DNA of 63,586 nt, from NCBI GenBank assembly GCA_003553225.1, contig PWDW01000166.1:1-63586 (forward strand), written 5' to 3'. The stretch's first letter is position 1. Each line of letters opens with the position of its first letter. The DNA is from Halanaerobiaceae bacterium. Its GTDB lineage: Bacteria > Bacillota > Halanaerobiia > Halanaerobiales > Halarsenatibacteraceae. Below are positions 18,920-28,205 of the stretch, piece by piece. The notes under the pieces were generated by a model. That model had not been told where the DNA came from and ran no database searches. It saw only the letters and a list, made by a program, of their open reading frames with translations. The translations under genes and the position numbers were made by a program.

Positions 18920-18970
18920 CTACCCCTTATACATTATGATAATTGAAGCAGACGTGTATTAAAGGGGTAG
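18920..18970. terminator. Bidirectional terminator-like inverted repeat
   Basis: CTACCCCTTATACA (18920-18933) pairs with TGTATTAAAGGGGTAG (18955-18970), with two extra bases in the second arm and a 21-bp loop. It lies between the convergent mreB-like gene and the minus-strand binding-protein gene and is followed by AAAAATTTATTTTTT. Confidence 0.55.
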
Positions 18971-19056
18971 AAAAATTTATTTTTTAGTTTTATCCTGGTT
19001 GTGTATTCGCAATTTTTGTTTAAAGCAGCTTTGATATTTGCTGACTACACTGTCCT

Positions 19057-20370
19057 TTACTTAAATATGTCATCCAGCAGAGATTGAGCTGGCTCATTTA
19101 CAGCTTCTATTGAAGAAACAGCACTTTCTCCACCCCATATTATTGAAGAAATTGCAGAACCCACCGGAGTATCTCCTTCCCAGAATGAACCCAGAATTCC
19201 TTCAGCTGCATAAACCTCGCCCGACCAGTTTTCTTCTCCATCCATAAATGCTTCATAAGAGACCCGATCAGGAGAAATATCGGTATAATATTCTTCTGAA
19301 TCTTCGATGGCTTCTTCGACCGGCCACAGGAAGTGATGCAGGGCAACCAGACCTTCGGGATTGGCAGAAGAAGCGGGCAGGAAATAACCCTCTACTGCAG
19401 AAGAGGGGAACCGATGTCTTTCGGCATGAGGGCCACGGGGATAAGGAACTACACTAAAGGTGTCTTCCATTTGTTCCGGCAGCTGCTCTATCTGCCACTG
19501 CTCCAGACCAGCCATGGCTCTGTTGCCGGCAATAAATTCGGGTGCTCCCCATTGACCATCTGCTATTTCCAGTACCTCATTCCATTCATATATTTTTTCC
19601 AGAGCATATACTGCCTGTTCTTCTCCCAGGGTGAAAACTCTTTCCTGATCTATTTCTCGGGTTATACGGCCATCATTGGCAAGTAAAAAGAAAATAGGGT
19701 TGGTTTCATCCAAACCATACTGGTCAATTACACCATCACCTGAGGTATCCCGGGTAGCCTGTATAGCTAGTTCTTCCATTTTATCCCAGGTCCATTCATC
19801 ATTTTCCCATAATTCGTCCAGAGGAGTTAAATTTTCTCTTTCGAAAAGATCTACGTTCCAGACAAAATAACCTGTAGGTAATCCTCCGAGACCAAAACTG
19901 TATTTTTCATCTTTTATTGAAAAAACATCAGCTATTTCCTGGGCTGATCTGGTAAGACCTGCATAGTATTCCTCGGGCAGAATAAGATTTAAAGGATAAA
20001 GAGCACCTTGAGCTGCCATAGGCCAAAATTGTACATGGGGCAGCATCCAGACATCATAATCTGCTTCTCCCCCCATTAATCGGCTGGTCATGGTCTCTCT
20101 TAATTCATCTCCCCAGGGCAGTTCCAGTAATTCTATGGAGCCAATGTTGAAGCGTTCTTTAGCTTCATCCAGCCTGCCGGCATAATCTCCACCTTCTTCA
20201 AATGCTCCAAAAGGATTATACCAGAGGACATAGGTTACTGTAGCTCCTCCAAAATCAAGATCATCCTCATCAAATTCATCAACCGGATTAAAAGCCGACA
20301 GTGTCCCCGATATAGCAAAGGCCGCAACAACTAAACAGACGAATATCTTCAACAATAAGACCCTTTTCAT
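19057..20370 (-). CDS. Orphan extracellular solute-binding protein
   Basis: This 437-residue binding protein is on the minus strand, alone among plus-strand neighbours. It has a signal peptide (about 1-26) with no lipobox cysteine, and an Asp/Glu-rich mature start (PVDEFDEDDLDFGG). The WTWDKMEELAIQATRDTSGDG segment, split by family variation near residues 190-210, shows the same sugar-binding family as the two cassette proteins. No permease adjoins it. It may feed one of the two cassette channels with a different sugar, or be a leftover of a lost transporter. GGGAGGT lies just upstream of its ATG (20370). Its 5' end faces the second LacI gene across 383 bp. Confidence 0.85.
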   Translation of the reverse strand: MKRVLLLKIFVCLVVAAFAISGTLSAFNPVDEFDEDDLDFGGATVTYVLWYNPFGAFEEGGDYAGRLDEAKERFNIGSIELLELPWGDELRETMTSRLMGGEADYDVWMLPHVQFWPMAAQGALYPLNLILPEEYYAGLTRSAQEIADVFSIKDEKYSFGLGGLPTGYFVWNVDLFERENLTPLDELWENDEWTWDKMEELAIQATRDTSGDGVIDQYGLDETNPIFFLLANDGRITREIDQERVFTLGEEQAVYALEKIYEWNEVLEIADGQWGAPEFIAGNRAMAGLEQWQIEQLPEQMEDTFSVVPYPRGPHAERHRFPSSAVEGYFLPASSANPEGLVALHHFLWPVEEAIEDSEEYYTDISPDRVSYEAFMDGEENWSGEVYAAEGILGSFWEGDTPVGSAISSIIWGGESAVSSIEAVNEPAQSLLDDIFK

Positions 20371-20561
20371 AAAGCATACCTCCCATTTTAATATTTCCTG
20401 CTTTATTATTATACTTCTATAAGCTGGGGAAAATTCCTTTAAAAAATTAAAAAAATTTACAATTTATAAATATTTCAAGAGGGAAATAATATATTATAAA
20501 TTCATGAGATTAGCGAGATTTTCGAGAAAGCAATTTGAAATAATTCTCAAGCTGAAAATAT

Positions 20562-20590
20562 TTGACTTTTCATAATAAATAGAGTATAAT
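20562..20590 (+). promoter_or_regulatory. Promoter of the second LacI gene
   Basis: TTGACT (20562-20567) and TATAAT (20585-20590) are spaced by exactly 17 bp. An operator-like palindrome starts 30 bp downstream of the -10. The 383-bp gap (20371-20753) has no other gene. Confidence 0.75.
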
Positions 20591-20620
20591 TTTTCTAAGG
20601 TTAAGTATAATTTTTTAAAA

Positions 20621-20650
20621 AATATTTATGGTAACGTATTCATAAATATT
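20621..20650. promoter_or_regulatory. LacI-type operator upstream of regulator 2
   Basis: The 14-bp core TGGTAACGTATTCA (20629-20642) is flanked by perfectly complementary arms AATATTTATG and CATAAATATT, giving a 30-bp palindrome with a central ACGT. The central CG is characteristic of LacI-family operators. The same 14-bp core recurs at 22266-22279. Confidence 0.75.
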
Positions 20651-20753
20651 TTAATTTCAATAGAGCAATTTGTCTTCTACATAGTACTGTTTTTAACCCG
20701 GGAAGAAATTATTTTTTAATGAAGTTAATGAATATGATGTGAGGAGAATTATT

Positions 20754-21806
20754 ATGGTTAATATTAAGGACGTGGCAAAAAAAGCTGATGTTTCAGTGAG
20801 TACAGCTTCCAGAGTATTAAGAAGTGAAGGTTATTTTTCAGAAGAAGCTGAAAAAAAAGTAAAAAAAGCAGCTAAAGATTTAAATTATAGGGTTAATTAT
20901 ATAGGTAAAAGTTTAAAATCTAAAAAATCTAAAGTAATTGGCCATTTAAGTTTTGGCAGCTATTCATCTCCTTTATTTGAAAGAATAGCGAGTGGAATTA
21001 ACAATGAAGCTTATAAAAATGATTATCAGATCATGACAGCCAGCCCTGTACCTGATAGCCCTATTAGCACTGCTGATGTGGTAAATCATATTGATATTTT
21101 ACTGGGCAGACAGATTGATGGTTTGATTTTGGTTTCTCCTCATTATAAACATATGAATAAAATAATTGAGATTTTATCTAAAGAGGATGTACCTTCAGTT
21201 ATAGTAGAAAACCCAATTGGGGTTAAAGGAATGAATAAGGTGATAGTTAATCAAAAAAAGGGAGTTAGTAGAGCTGTCAACTATCTGATAGAAGAGGGGC
21301 ACAGAAAAATTGTTTATATAGGAGTAAAAAATAAGCAGACAGAACCTGAATACAAAGATAAAAATATACAGGCTCGGAGACTTCAGGGTTATAAAATTGC
21401 TATGCAAAAAAACGCTTTAGAATTAAATTCAAAATATATCATATTGGAAGAAGATTATTCTTTTGAGTCGGGGAAAAAAGCTGCAAAAGAGTGTTTTGAT
21501 AACCTGCAATTGGATCCAACTGCCATTCTGGTCACCGGAGAGATTATGAGTATGGGGGTAATCCAGGAATTATATGAAAGAAACTATCGTATTCCCGGGG
21601 ATATATCCATTATAAGTACTGACGATCTTTTTGCTTCCTATCTTTATCCTCCGATCACTTCTATTTCTCAGCCTTTTGATGATTTAGGTCGAAAAGCTGT
21701 TGAATTGATTTTAGAACAAATAGATGAAAAAAATAAACAAGTTTTGAAAGAGATAATATTAGAAATGACCCTTGTTAAGAGAGGATCTGTTAAAAATATA
21801 AAATAG
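20754..21806 (+). CDS. LacI-family transcriptional regulator 2
   Basis: ATG 20754 follows GAGGAG (20741-20746). The 350-residue protein begins MVNIKDVAKKADVSVSTASR, a standard LacI helix-turn-helix, with a sugar-binding effector domain behind it (IDGLILVSP, TAILVTGEIMSMGVIQ, ISIISTDDL). It is upstream of a broken glycosidase gene and cassette 2. Matching operator-like sites lie in front of its own gene and of cassette 2, so it most likely represses both and is released by an imported sugar. The gene is distinctly AT-rich and Lys-rich compared with regulator 1. Confidence 0.93.
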   Translation: MVNIKDVAKKADVSVSTASRVLRSEGYFSEEAEKKVKKAAKDLNYRVNYIGKSLKSKKSKVIGHLSFGSYSSPLFERIASGINNEAYKNDYQIMTASPVPDSPISTADVVNHIDILLGRQIDGLILVSPHYKHMNKIIEILSKEDVPSVIVENPIGVKGMNKVIVNQKKGVSRAVNYLIEEGHRKIVYIGVKNKQTEPEYKDKNIQARRLQGYKIAMQKNALELNSKYIILEEDYSFESGKKAAKECFDNLQLDPTAILVTGEIMSMGVIQELYERNYRIPGDISIISTDDLFASYLYPPITSISQPFDDLGRKAVELILEQIDEKNKQVLKEIILEMTLVKRGSVKNIK

Positions 21807-21851
21807 TCAATGTGTTTTCTTATCTTTGTTAATATTTCAGGGGTGAATAAT

Positions 21852-22171
21852 ATGCTCGAATTTTTTTTAAATTAATATTTATTGTGATATTTGTTTTTAT
21901 TTTCTTTCCAGCTGTGACTGGGGCTGAAACCTGGCATTTTAATCCTCAATTATTCAGATTACAGGATGAACCGGAGTTAAATTTATCATTTCTGAATGAA
22001 GATAAAGCTGGTGAAAAAGGTTTTATTGAATTAAGTGAAGATGGTAACAGTTTTGTTCTGGGAAATGGTGAAACAGTTCATTTCTGGGCGGTAAGTACGA
22101 CTGTTCAACAAAATACCCCGCGTCATCTGGAAGACCAGGCCCGTTTTCTTGCGCAAAGGGGAGTAAATTGA
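21852..22171 (+). pseudogene. Frameshifted and truncated secreted glycosidase remnant
   Basis: An ATG at 21852 after GGGGTG starts a frame that dies at once. If the T8 run at 21861-21868 had nine Ts, the frame would run into a good signal peptide (FKLIFIVIFVFIFFPAVTGA) and then the open part from 21884. The readable mature part includes FIELSEDGNSFVLGNGETV and DQARFLAQRGVN, resembling the N-terminal region of clan GH-A glycosidases. A TGA then stops it at 22169-22171 and no continuation is seen. The gene therefore seems broken twice. A sequencing error could explain the T-run but not the missing C-terminal part. Confidence 0.6.
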
Positions 22172-22220
22172 CAAATGTTACTAGATATAGCAGCAAACAC
22201 TATTTTTTATGCTAATATAA

Positions 22221-22249
22221 TTGACTTTTTTAAAAAAATGAATTATAAT
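22221..22249 (+). promoter_or_regulatory. Promoter of transporter cassette 2
   Basis: TTGACT (22221-22226) and TATAAT (22244-22249) are spaced by 17 bp. The predicted start site falls just before the operator core at 22266-22279, an arrangement suited to repression. Confidence 0.75.
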
Positions 22250-22265
22250 TTATTTATACAATACA

Positions 22266-22279
22266 TGGTAACGTATTCA
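22266..22279. promoter_or_regulatory. LacI-type operator of cassette 2
   Basis: TGGTAACGTATTCA, identical to the core at 20629-20642, lies 16 bp after the -10 element of the cassette 2 promoter. The outer arms are weaker here than at the regulator gene. Confidence 0.75.
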
Positions 22280-22330
22280 CATATTTTATAAATTACATAT
22301 GTTCTTAATGGGAACAGGAGGTACTGTAAT

Positions 22331-24565
22331 TTGAATTTTTCTTTTTATTCAAAATTGAAATATAAAAATCCATCAGCTGCTATATTAATTTTGTTAGTGC
22401 TTATTTTATTTTTTTTAATTTTTAATAATAATGCTGGTGCAGTGACTTATGAAAGTTATAGTTATAATTTTTGGGGTGAAGTCATATCCAGCCCCCATGC
22501 TTTTATTCCTTACAAAGTACTTGGAGGAGATGATCTGGGGATAGAAGTTTTTGATAGACCGGAAGATATTCATACTGATGAAAATAATCAAATATATGTA
22601 GTGGACAGACGTAATGATAGAATAATTCATATTGGGGAAGATTATCAGCTGGTGCGGGAGATAAATGAATTTTATCATGATGAAAAAGGAAAACAGGATA
22701 CCTTTGATAACCCTACTGGAATCGCAGTGGATGTCAATAATGATATTTATGTAGCCGATCGTGGTAATAATAGGGTAGTTCATCTGAGAGAAGATGAGAC
22801 TTTGAAACAGGAAATTATATTGACTGATGAAGATGAAATGATCCGCGAGGGATTCAATTTTAGACCATTAAAACTGGATGTTGATCATACTGGAAGGATT
22901 TTTGTAATTAGTGAGGGTGAATATGAAGGTCTGCTTCTCTTTTCACAGGAGGGGGCATTTGAAGGTTTTATAGGGGCTCCTTCAGTTACTCCTGATCTTT
23001 TTGATTATTTCTGGAGAAATATTGTTGCTACTGAGGCTCAAAGGGATAGAATGGCACTCCATATTCCAATTCAGTTCAATAACTTACATGTTGATTCTTC
23101 TGGATTTATCTTTGCAGTAGCTTCAGGAGGAACTGGATATGTGGCCCAGGAAGAACTTATCAGGAGATTAAATCCCGGTGGAGAGGATGTTTTAAGAAGG
23201 GAAGGTTTTCATGCTCCTATTGGTGAGGTAGAATATACCAGGGTTCAGGTGGGAGCCATATTTGTTGGGATTGGAGCATCTAGATTCATAGATATTACCC
23301 ATAGGGATGATGTTGATATTTATAGTGCCATGGATAGAAGAAGAGGGCGGATTTATACTTACGACAATCAGGGTCGTCTGCTGTACACTTTTGGCGGTCA
23401 GGGGGATAACAAAGGAGTTTTTAGAGAGCCGATAGCCCTGGAGTATTTGAATGATGGCCGCATGGTGGTTCTGGATAATCGGACAGGATTATTAACATTT
23501 TTTAGGGAGACTAACTATGCCCAAAATTTTCATCAGGCTATGAATTTGTATAATGATGGCCGTTATGATAATTCATATAATATGTGGAAACAGACATTAA
23601 GAAAAAATATAAATCATCCTTTGATTCATACCTATTTGGGATTATCATTATACAGAATGGAAGAGTATAATGAAGCACTAACCCATTTTCGTTTAGGCCA
23701 GGATAGAAATAATTATTCCCGTGCTTTTGAATATCATCGCAGAGAGATTATTAGAGAGAATTTTGATCTAATAATATATATTTTATTGTTTTTTACAGTA
23801 GTTTCAGTAGTGGTATACAAATTCAGAGTTCTGGATAAAATTTCCCGTAAAGTTGTGGCAGTAACTGCAGAAACAACAGCAGATATAACTGAAGATAACT
23901 TATCGGAACAAAAGTCGGTTAAAAAAATCAAATATTTTTTAATAAAAACATTTAATGGTTTGAAATATGGTGGACATGTAATATTTCATCCTTTTGATGG
24001 TTTCTGGAGTCTAAAACATGAACGAAAGGGTAATCTGCTTTCTTCTCTGGTAATTTTAATAATATTTTTACTTAGTTATTTGCATCACAGAATTTATTCA
24101 GGTTTTTTGTTTAACGAACTCAACCTGGCAACTATTAATATATTCAACGAGATAATAAGTGTGTTAATTCCTTTAATGTTGTGGGTGATTGTCAACTGGG
24201 CTTTAAGCACTCTCCTGGATGGGAAAGGAACTCTTCTGGATATTTTTAATGCAGTAAGTTACTCATTAGTTCCTTTTATATTGGTTAATATACCCCTAAC
24301 AATCATTAGTGAATTTTTATTGCTGGAAGAGGCAAGTTTTTATTACTTTTTTGCAGTATTATCAGTTTTTTGGTGTTTTGGTCTAATATTTTTTGGTTTG
24401 TTAGTTATTCATGATTATACACTAAGCAAAAATATATTTTTAACAATCTTTACAATAATCGGAATGGCTTCGTCAGTATTTATTGGTTTATTATTTTACA
24501 GTGTTATAGAATTGATGTTTACTTTTGTACATGAAATTTATGTTGAAGTTGTTTATAGATATTAG
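22331..24565 (+). CDS. NHL-repeat, TPR and Yip1-domain membrane protein (cassette 2)
   Basis: The TTG at 22331 follows AGGAGG with 9 bp spacing. The 744-residue protein is a full-length paralogue of the product at 1085-3205. It has an N-terminal membrane segment (about 15-35), the conserved YNFWGEVISSP opening, NHL propeller repeats (VDRRNDRIIHI, ADRGNNRVVHL), a TPR pair (about 395-465), a single helix (about 478-498) and a five-segment Yip1-like region (about 545-740). The linker between the single helix and Yip1 is longer and Thr/Glu-rich. It is the first gene of an operon under an operator-controlled promoter. A sensor or scaffold role for sugar uptake is inferred. Confidence 0.7.
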   Translation: MNFSFYSKLKYKNPSAAILILLVLILFFLIFNNNAGAVTYESYSYNFWGEVISSPHAFIPYKVLGGDDLGIEVFDRPEDIHTDENNQIYVVDRRNDRIIHIGEDYQLVREINEFYHDEKGKQDTFDNPTGIAVDVNNDIYVADRGNNRVVHLREDETLKQEIILTDEDEMIREGFNFRPLKLDVDHTGRIFVISEGEYEGLLLFSQEGAFEGFIGAPSVTPDLFDYFWRNIVATEAQRDRMALHIPIQFNNLHVDSSGFIFAVASGGTGYVAQEELIRRLNPGGEDVLRREGFHAPIGEVEYTRVQVGAIFVGIGASRFIDITHRDDVDIYSAMDRRRGRIYTYDNQGRLLYTFGGQGDNKGVFREPIALEYLNDGRMVVLDNRTGLLTFFRETNYAQNFHQAMNLYNDGRYDNSYNMWKQTLRKNINHPLIHTYLGLSLYRMEEYNEALTHFRLGQDRNNYSRAFEYHRREIIRENFDLIIYILLFFTVVSVVVYKFRVLDKISRKVVAVTAETTADITEDNLSEQKSVKKIKYFLIKTFNGLKYGGHVIFHPFDGFWSLKHERKGNLLSSLVILIIFLLSYLHHRIYSGFLFNELNLATINIFNEIISVLIPLMLWVIVNWALSTLLDGKGTLLDIFNAVSYSLVPFILVNIPLTIISEFLLLEEASFYYFFAVLSVFWCFGLIFFGLLVIHDYTLSKNIFLTIFTIIGMASSVFIGLLFYSVIELMFTFVHEIYVEVVYRY

Positions 24566-24580
24566 GGAGTGAAAGATAAA

Positions 24581-27274
24581 ATGAAGAAATTAGTTTTGAT
24601 CCTGATAATATTTTCTGCTCTGTTTATACCAGAACTATCAAGAGCAGATTTATCACAGATGGAATTAAAAACAGAAAATTCTTATCTGAAATTATACATG
24701 AACAATGAAACAACAGAACTGGCAGTCCAGGAAAAAAGAAGCGAAAATATCTGGTATTCAAATCCCCAGGATTTAGATGAAATGGAGGAAATAGCTTCTG
24801 GAAATCGCAGGGAAGCTATGGAATCACAGCTCGAAATTCAAATTTTCAATCCCGCCTCTTCATATCGGAACACAAATTCCCATAGTATAGAGTATAATCA
24901 GTATGATATTAAACCAATAAATGATGGTGTTCAGGTTGATTATATTATAGGTGCCCAATGGAAAGATGATGATTATTTGCCCGATTTGTTAAGTGAGGAA
25001 GTTTTTGAAAATGCTTTTCTAGAAGGACTGGCTGAAGATGAGCATGATACTTTTCTGGATAATTATGAACTAATTACATTATATGAAAAAGAAGATACTG
25101 ATAAAGAGGAAGAATTTAGTGTCTCAGGGGTGAATGAAGAAGATGTATTTGGAAATTACCGGGTAAGAATATTTGATGAATCATTAACCTCTCATGATAA
25201 AGAAGAAATTATCTATGATTTTTTACAGACAGTGGTTGGTTATATTGAAGATATGGAGAGTGTAAATGATTTGACTCCTGATAGATTATCAGTATTTGAA
25301 AATGAAAATATTTATGTAAAACAGGATATCCTGGGGTTTGTGGAAGATGATTTGATCGATCTTTCCCGCAATATGGGGAATGAACCATCACAATTCACAG
25401 AAATGTTTCAAAATTATATGCTGGACCCACCAGCAGAGGCTGTAGACATATATCATGTTTCGGTACAATATATTATTGATGGTAAAGATTTTAAAGTTAG
25501 AATACCTGCGGAAAAGATTCAGTATCCGGAAAATTTAGAAGACGAAGAAAGAGACTATTTTCCTTTGAGCAGAATTAATGTATTACCTTTTTTTGGAGCA
25601 GCAAATAAAAATGAAGAGGGTTTTATATTTGTCCCTGATGGAAGTGGAGCATTAATTGAATTAAATAATGATAGGTTATATGCCCAGGCTTATCGAAAGC
25701 GTATTTTTGGCTGGGATAATGCAAATTTTAGGAGGACAATGAGAAATCATCCGGAGAAAATTCATCTACCAGTTTATGGATTGAAAAATAGTGATGGGGC
25801 ATTTTTGGCCATAATTGAAGAAGGGCAGGCACTGGCTCGAATTTATGCTGATATAGCAGGAAGAACTAATTCCTATAATACTGTGTATCCTGAATTTACA
25901 CTGCGTAATTATACTACAATGGATCTGGGAGATCATGTGGATGGAAGCAGAATGCATGTGTTTCAGAGAGAACAATATGTTGGGGACCTGCAAATTCGTT
26001 ATAGTTTTATTTCAGGAAAAGATACAGGTTATGCAGAGATGGCCAATTATTATCAGGAATATCTTAAAGAGAAATATGATCTCACAAAGATCGATGAATC
26101 AACCGGAAGCTCTCTATATTTAGAACTTGTGGGAGCTATTTCCAGGGTGGAACAGGTGTATGGTATACCCCGGGAGACAGCAGTTCCTCTAACCAGCTAT
26201 CAACAGGGAGAAAAAATCATTCAACATCTGTTAGATGAGAATATTACAAATTTAAAGGTCCGCTACCTGGGGTGGTTAAAAGGAGGAAAAGAACATTATT
26301 ATCCTGAACAAGCTATTTTAGAAAAAGAACTGGGCAATTCTGAACAGATGGCTTATTTTAGTAAATTTTTGGCTGATAATAATATACCTTTTTACCCTCA
26401 TGTAGATTTTTTACATGTACATCAAAGCAGAATTCTGGATGGCTTTAGTGTTAGACAGGATAGTTCTCGGACTCTAGATCGAAGAACTGCCCGAAAATAT
26501 GATTATCATCCGGGAACATTTGCTCTTATTAATGATAAATTTTCATATGTTTTATCCCCCTCCAGACTAAACTCTGTGATAACCGGTTTTTTGAATAATT
26601 GGGGAAATCCAGCAGCAAATGCTCTTTCTGTTGATTTAGGTTCCTATATTAATTCTGATAACAGGCTTGATGTTGATAGATTTATGAATCGTCAGCAATC
26701 CCTGAAGATTATAGAAGGGGAGTTAAACAGAATTTCCACTGAACATAATATGGATTTAATGGTGGAAGAAGCCCATTCTCCAGCTTTAGGTGTGTCAGAA
26801 AATATATTATATACACCTCCCACTTCTACAGAGTATAATATAATCGATCGAAGTGTTCCCTTTTATCAGATCGCTCTTTCTGGATATTACAATTATACTC
26901 TGGAACCTATCAACCTGGCTGTAGAATATGATGAAAATATTTTGCGAACTTTAGAAACAGGAGCTTCCCTGCATTATAAGATTTTTTATGAAGATAATTC
27001 TGAGGTTATAGAAACAGATTTTGATCATCTTTACTCGGCTAATTTTGCTGATTGGGCATCCGATATAAAAGAAAATCATAAAAATTTAAGTCCTGTACTT
27101 AACAAAATAAATAACCAGAAGATAATAGATCATAGACGTTTAAAGGAAAATGTTTTTCAAACAAATTATGAAAATGGCTATAAAATCATAGTAAATTATA
27201 ATCAAAATGAAGTAAAAATTGAAGGAGATGTAATAGAAGGATCTGATTTTCTGTTGAGAAAGGATGATCATTGA
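24581..27274 (+). CDS. Large secreted DUF5696-like protein (cassette 2)
   Basis: I choose ATG 24581 because TAGGGAG precedes it and a signal peptide follows at once (about 1-23); a GTG at 24569 lacks a site. The 897-residue product parallels the 1005-residue one of cassette 1. Shared blocks include PDGSGALIEL (about 351), IHLPVYGLKNSDGAFLAIIE and the C-terminal DFDHLYSANFADW region. The Glu/Asn-rich insert of cassette 1 is nearly absent, explaining the size difference. Architecture (beta domain then possible barrel) hints at a glycan-acting or glycan-binding protein; no catalytic pair is identified. Its TGA overlaps the ATG of the next gene by one base. Confidence 0.6.
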   Translation: MKKLVLILIIFSALFIPELSRADLSQMELKTENSYLKLYMNNETTELAVQEKRSENIWYSNPQDLDEMEEIASGNRREAMESQLEIQIFNPASSYRNTNSHSIEYNQYDIKPINDGVQVDYIIGAQWKDDDYLPDLLSEEVFENAFLEGLAEDEHDTFLDNYELITLYEKEDTDKEEEFSVSGVNEEDVFGNYRVRIFDESLTSHDKEEIIYDFLQTVVGYIEDMESVNDLTPDRLSVFENENIYVKQDILGFVEDDLIDLSRNMGNEPSQFTEMFQNYMLDPPAEAVDIYHVSVQYIIDGKDFKVRIPAEKIQYPENLEDEERDYFPLSRINVLPFFGAANKNEEGFIFVPDGSGALIELNNDRLYAQAYRKRIFGWDNANFRRTMRNHPEKIHLPVYGLKNSDGAFLAIIEEGQALARIYADIAGRTNSYNTVYPEFTLRNYTTMDLGDHVDGSRMHVFQREQYVGDLQIRYSFISGKDTGYAEMANYYQEYLKEKYDLTKIDESTGSSLYLELVGAISRVEQVYGIPRETAVPLTSYQQGEKIIQHLLDENITNLKVRYLGWLKGGKEHYYPEQAILEKELGNSEQMAYFSKFLADNNIPFYPHVDFLHVHQSRILDGFSVRQDSSRTLDRRTARKYDYHPGTFALINDKFSYVLSPSRLNSVITGFLNNWGNPAANALSVDLGSYINSDNRLDVDRFMNRQQSLKIIEGELNRISTEHNMDLMVEEAHSPALGVSENILYTPPTSTEYNIIDRSVPFYQIALSGYYNYTLEPINLAVEYDENILRTLETGASLHYKIFYEDNSEVIETDFDHLYSANFADWASDIKENHKNLSPVLNKINNQKIIDHRRLKENVFQTNYENGYKIIVNYNQNEVKIEGDVIEGSDFLLRKDDH

Positions 27275-28191
27275 TGATTTTACGTTTATTAAGAAAACTT
27301 AATATTTCTTATAAGAGCCAGCGAGAGATTTTTGGTTATTTCTTTATTAGTCCTTTTATACTTGGTTTTTTAATGTTTTTTCTTTATCCATTTGTGATGT
27401 CAATAATTTTCAGTATAAGTGAGATAGAGTTGACCACAGGTGGCTTTAATTTAAATTTTGTGGGAACCGAAAATTATAGTTATGCCCTTTTTTCAGATCC
27501 TGATTTTACGTATGAGGTAGTTACCAGTTTTGGTACAATAGCTGCAGAATTACCAATTATAATTATTTTTAGTTATTTTGTTGCTGTTTTATTAAATCAA
27601 AAATTCAAAGGCAGAACAACTGCCCGGGCAATCTTTTTTCTTCCGGTGATTCTGTCAGCCGGTGTAATTCACTATATGGATCAGGGGGACTTTTTGCAGC
27701 AGGCTATGACTGCTTCTGCTCAGCTTGGAGGAGTGGATGGCATATTAACCAGTGAGGTCATTTTAAATTTGTTATATCAAATGGAATTACCTGATAATTT
27801 TGTAGAATATATTATTACTGCAGTCAACAGAACTCCAGAGATTATTAATGCGGCAGCAATTCCCATTTTAATATTTCTATCAGGTTTACAATCAATTCCT
27901 CAATCTTTATATGAGGTTGCTGATATAGATGGTGCAACCGGATGGGAGAAATTCTGGAAGGTTACATTTCCCCTGTTATCACCGATGTTACTAGCAAATG
28001 TGATCTATATAATAGTGGATTCTTTTACCAATTTAAATAATGAAATAATCAGTATGATTCAGGAATCACTTTTGGGGCGTGGTGGTTTTGGAGTAAGTTC
28101 AGCTATGATATGGTTATATTTTCTCTTAGTTATTATATTTTTAGCAATTATTATTAAAATCATTTCACGAAATATTATTTATATGGAATAG
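27274..28191 (+). CDS. Carbohydrate ABC transporter permease, MalF/UgpA type (cassette 2)
   Basis: The 305-residue membrane protein starts at an ATG sharing one base with the previous stop, so it is translationally coupled. The ATPase-docking loop is VADIDGATGWEKFWKVTFP (about 210-228). The extra periplasmic segment seen in cassette 1 is present (HYMDQGDFLQQAMTASAQLGG region, about 130-150). It pairs with the next gene's product. Confidence 0.9.
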   Translation: MILRLLRKLNISYKSQREIFGYFFISPFILGFLMFFLYPFVMSIIFSISEIELTTGGFNLNFVGTENYSYALFSDPDFTYEVVTSFGTIAAELPIIIIFSYFVAVLLNQKFKGRTTARAIFFLPVILSAGVIHYMDQGDFLQQAMTASAQLGGVDGILTSEVILNLLYQMELPDNFVEYIITAVNRTPEIINAAAIPILIFLSGLQSIPQSLYEVADIDGATGWEKFWKVTFPLLSPMLLANVIYIIVDSFTNLNNEIISMIQESLLGRGGFGVSSAMIWLYFLLVIIFLAIIIKIISRNIIYME

Positions 28192-28205
28192 CAGGGGGGT
28201 AAGAA

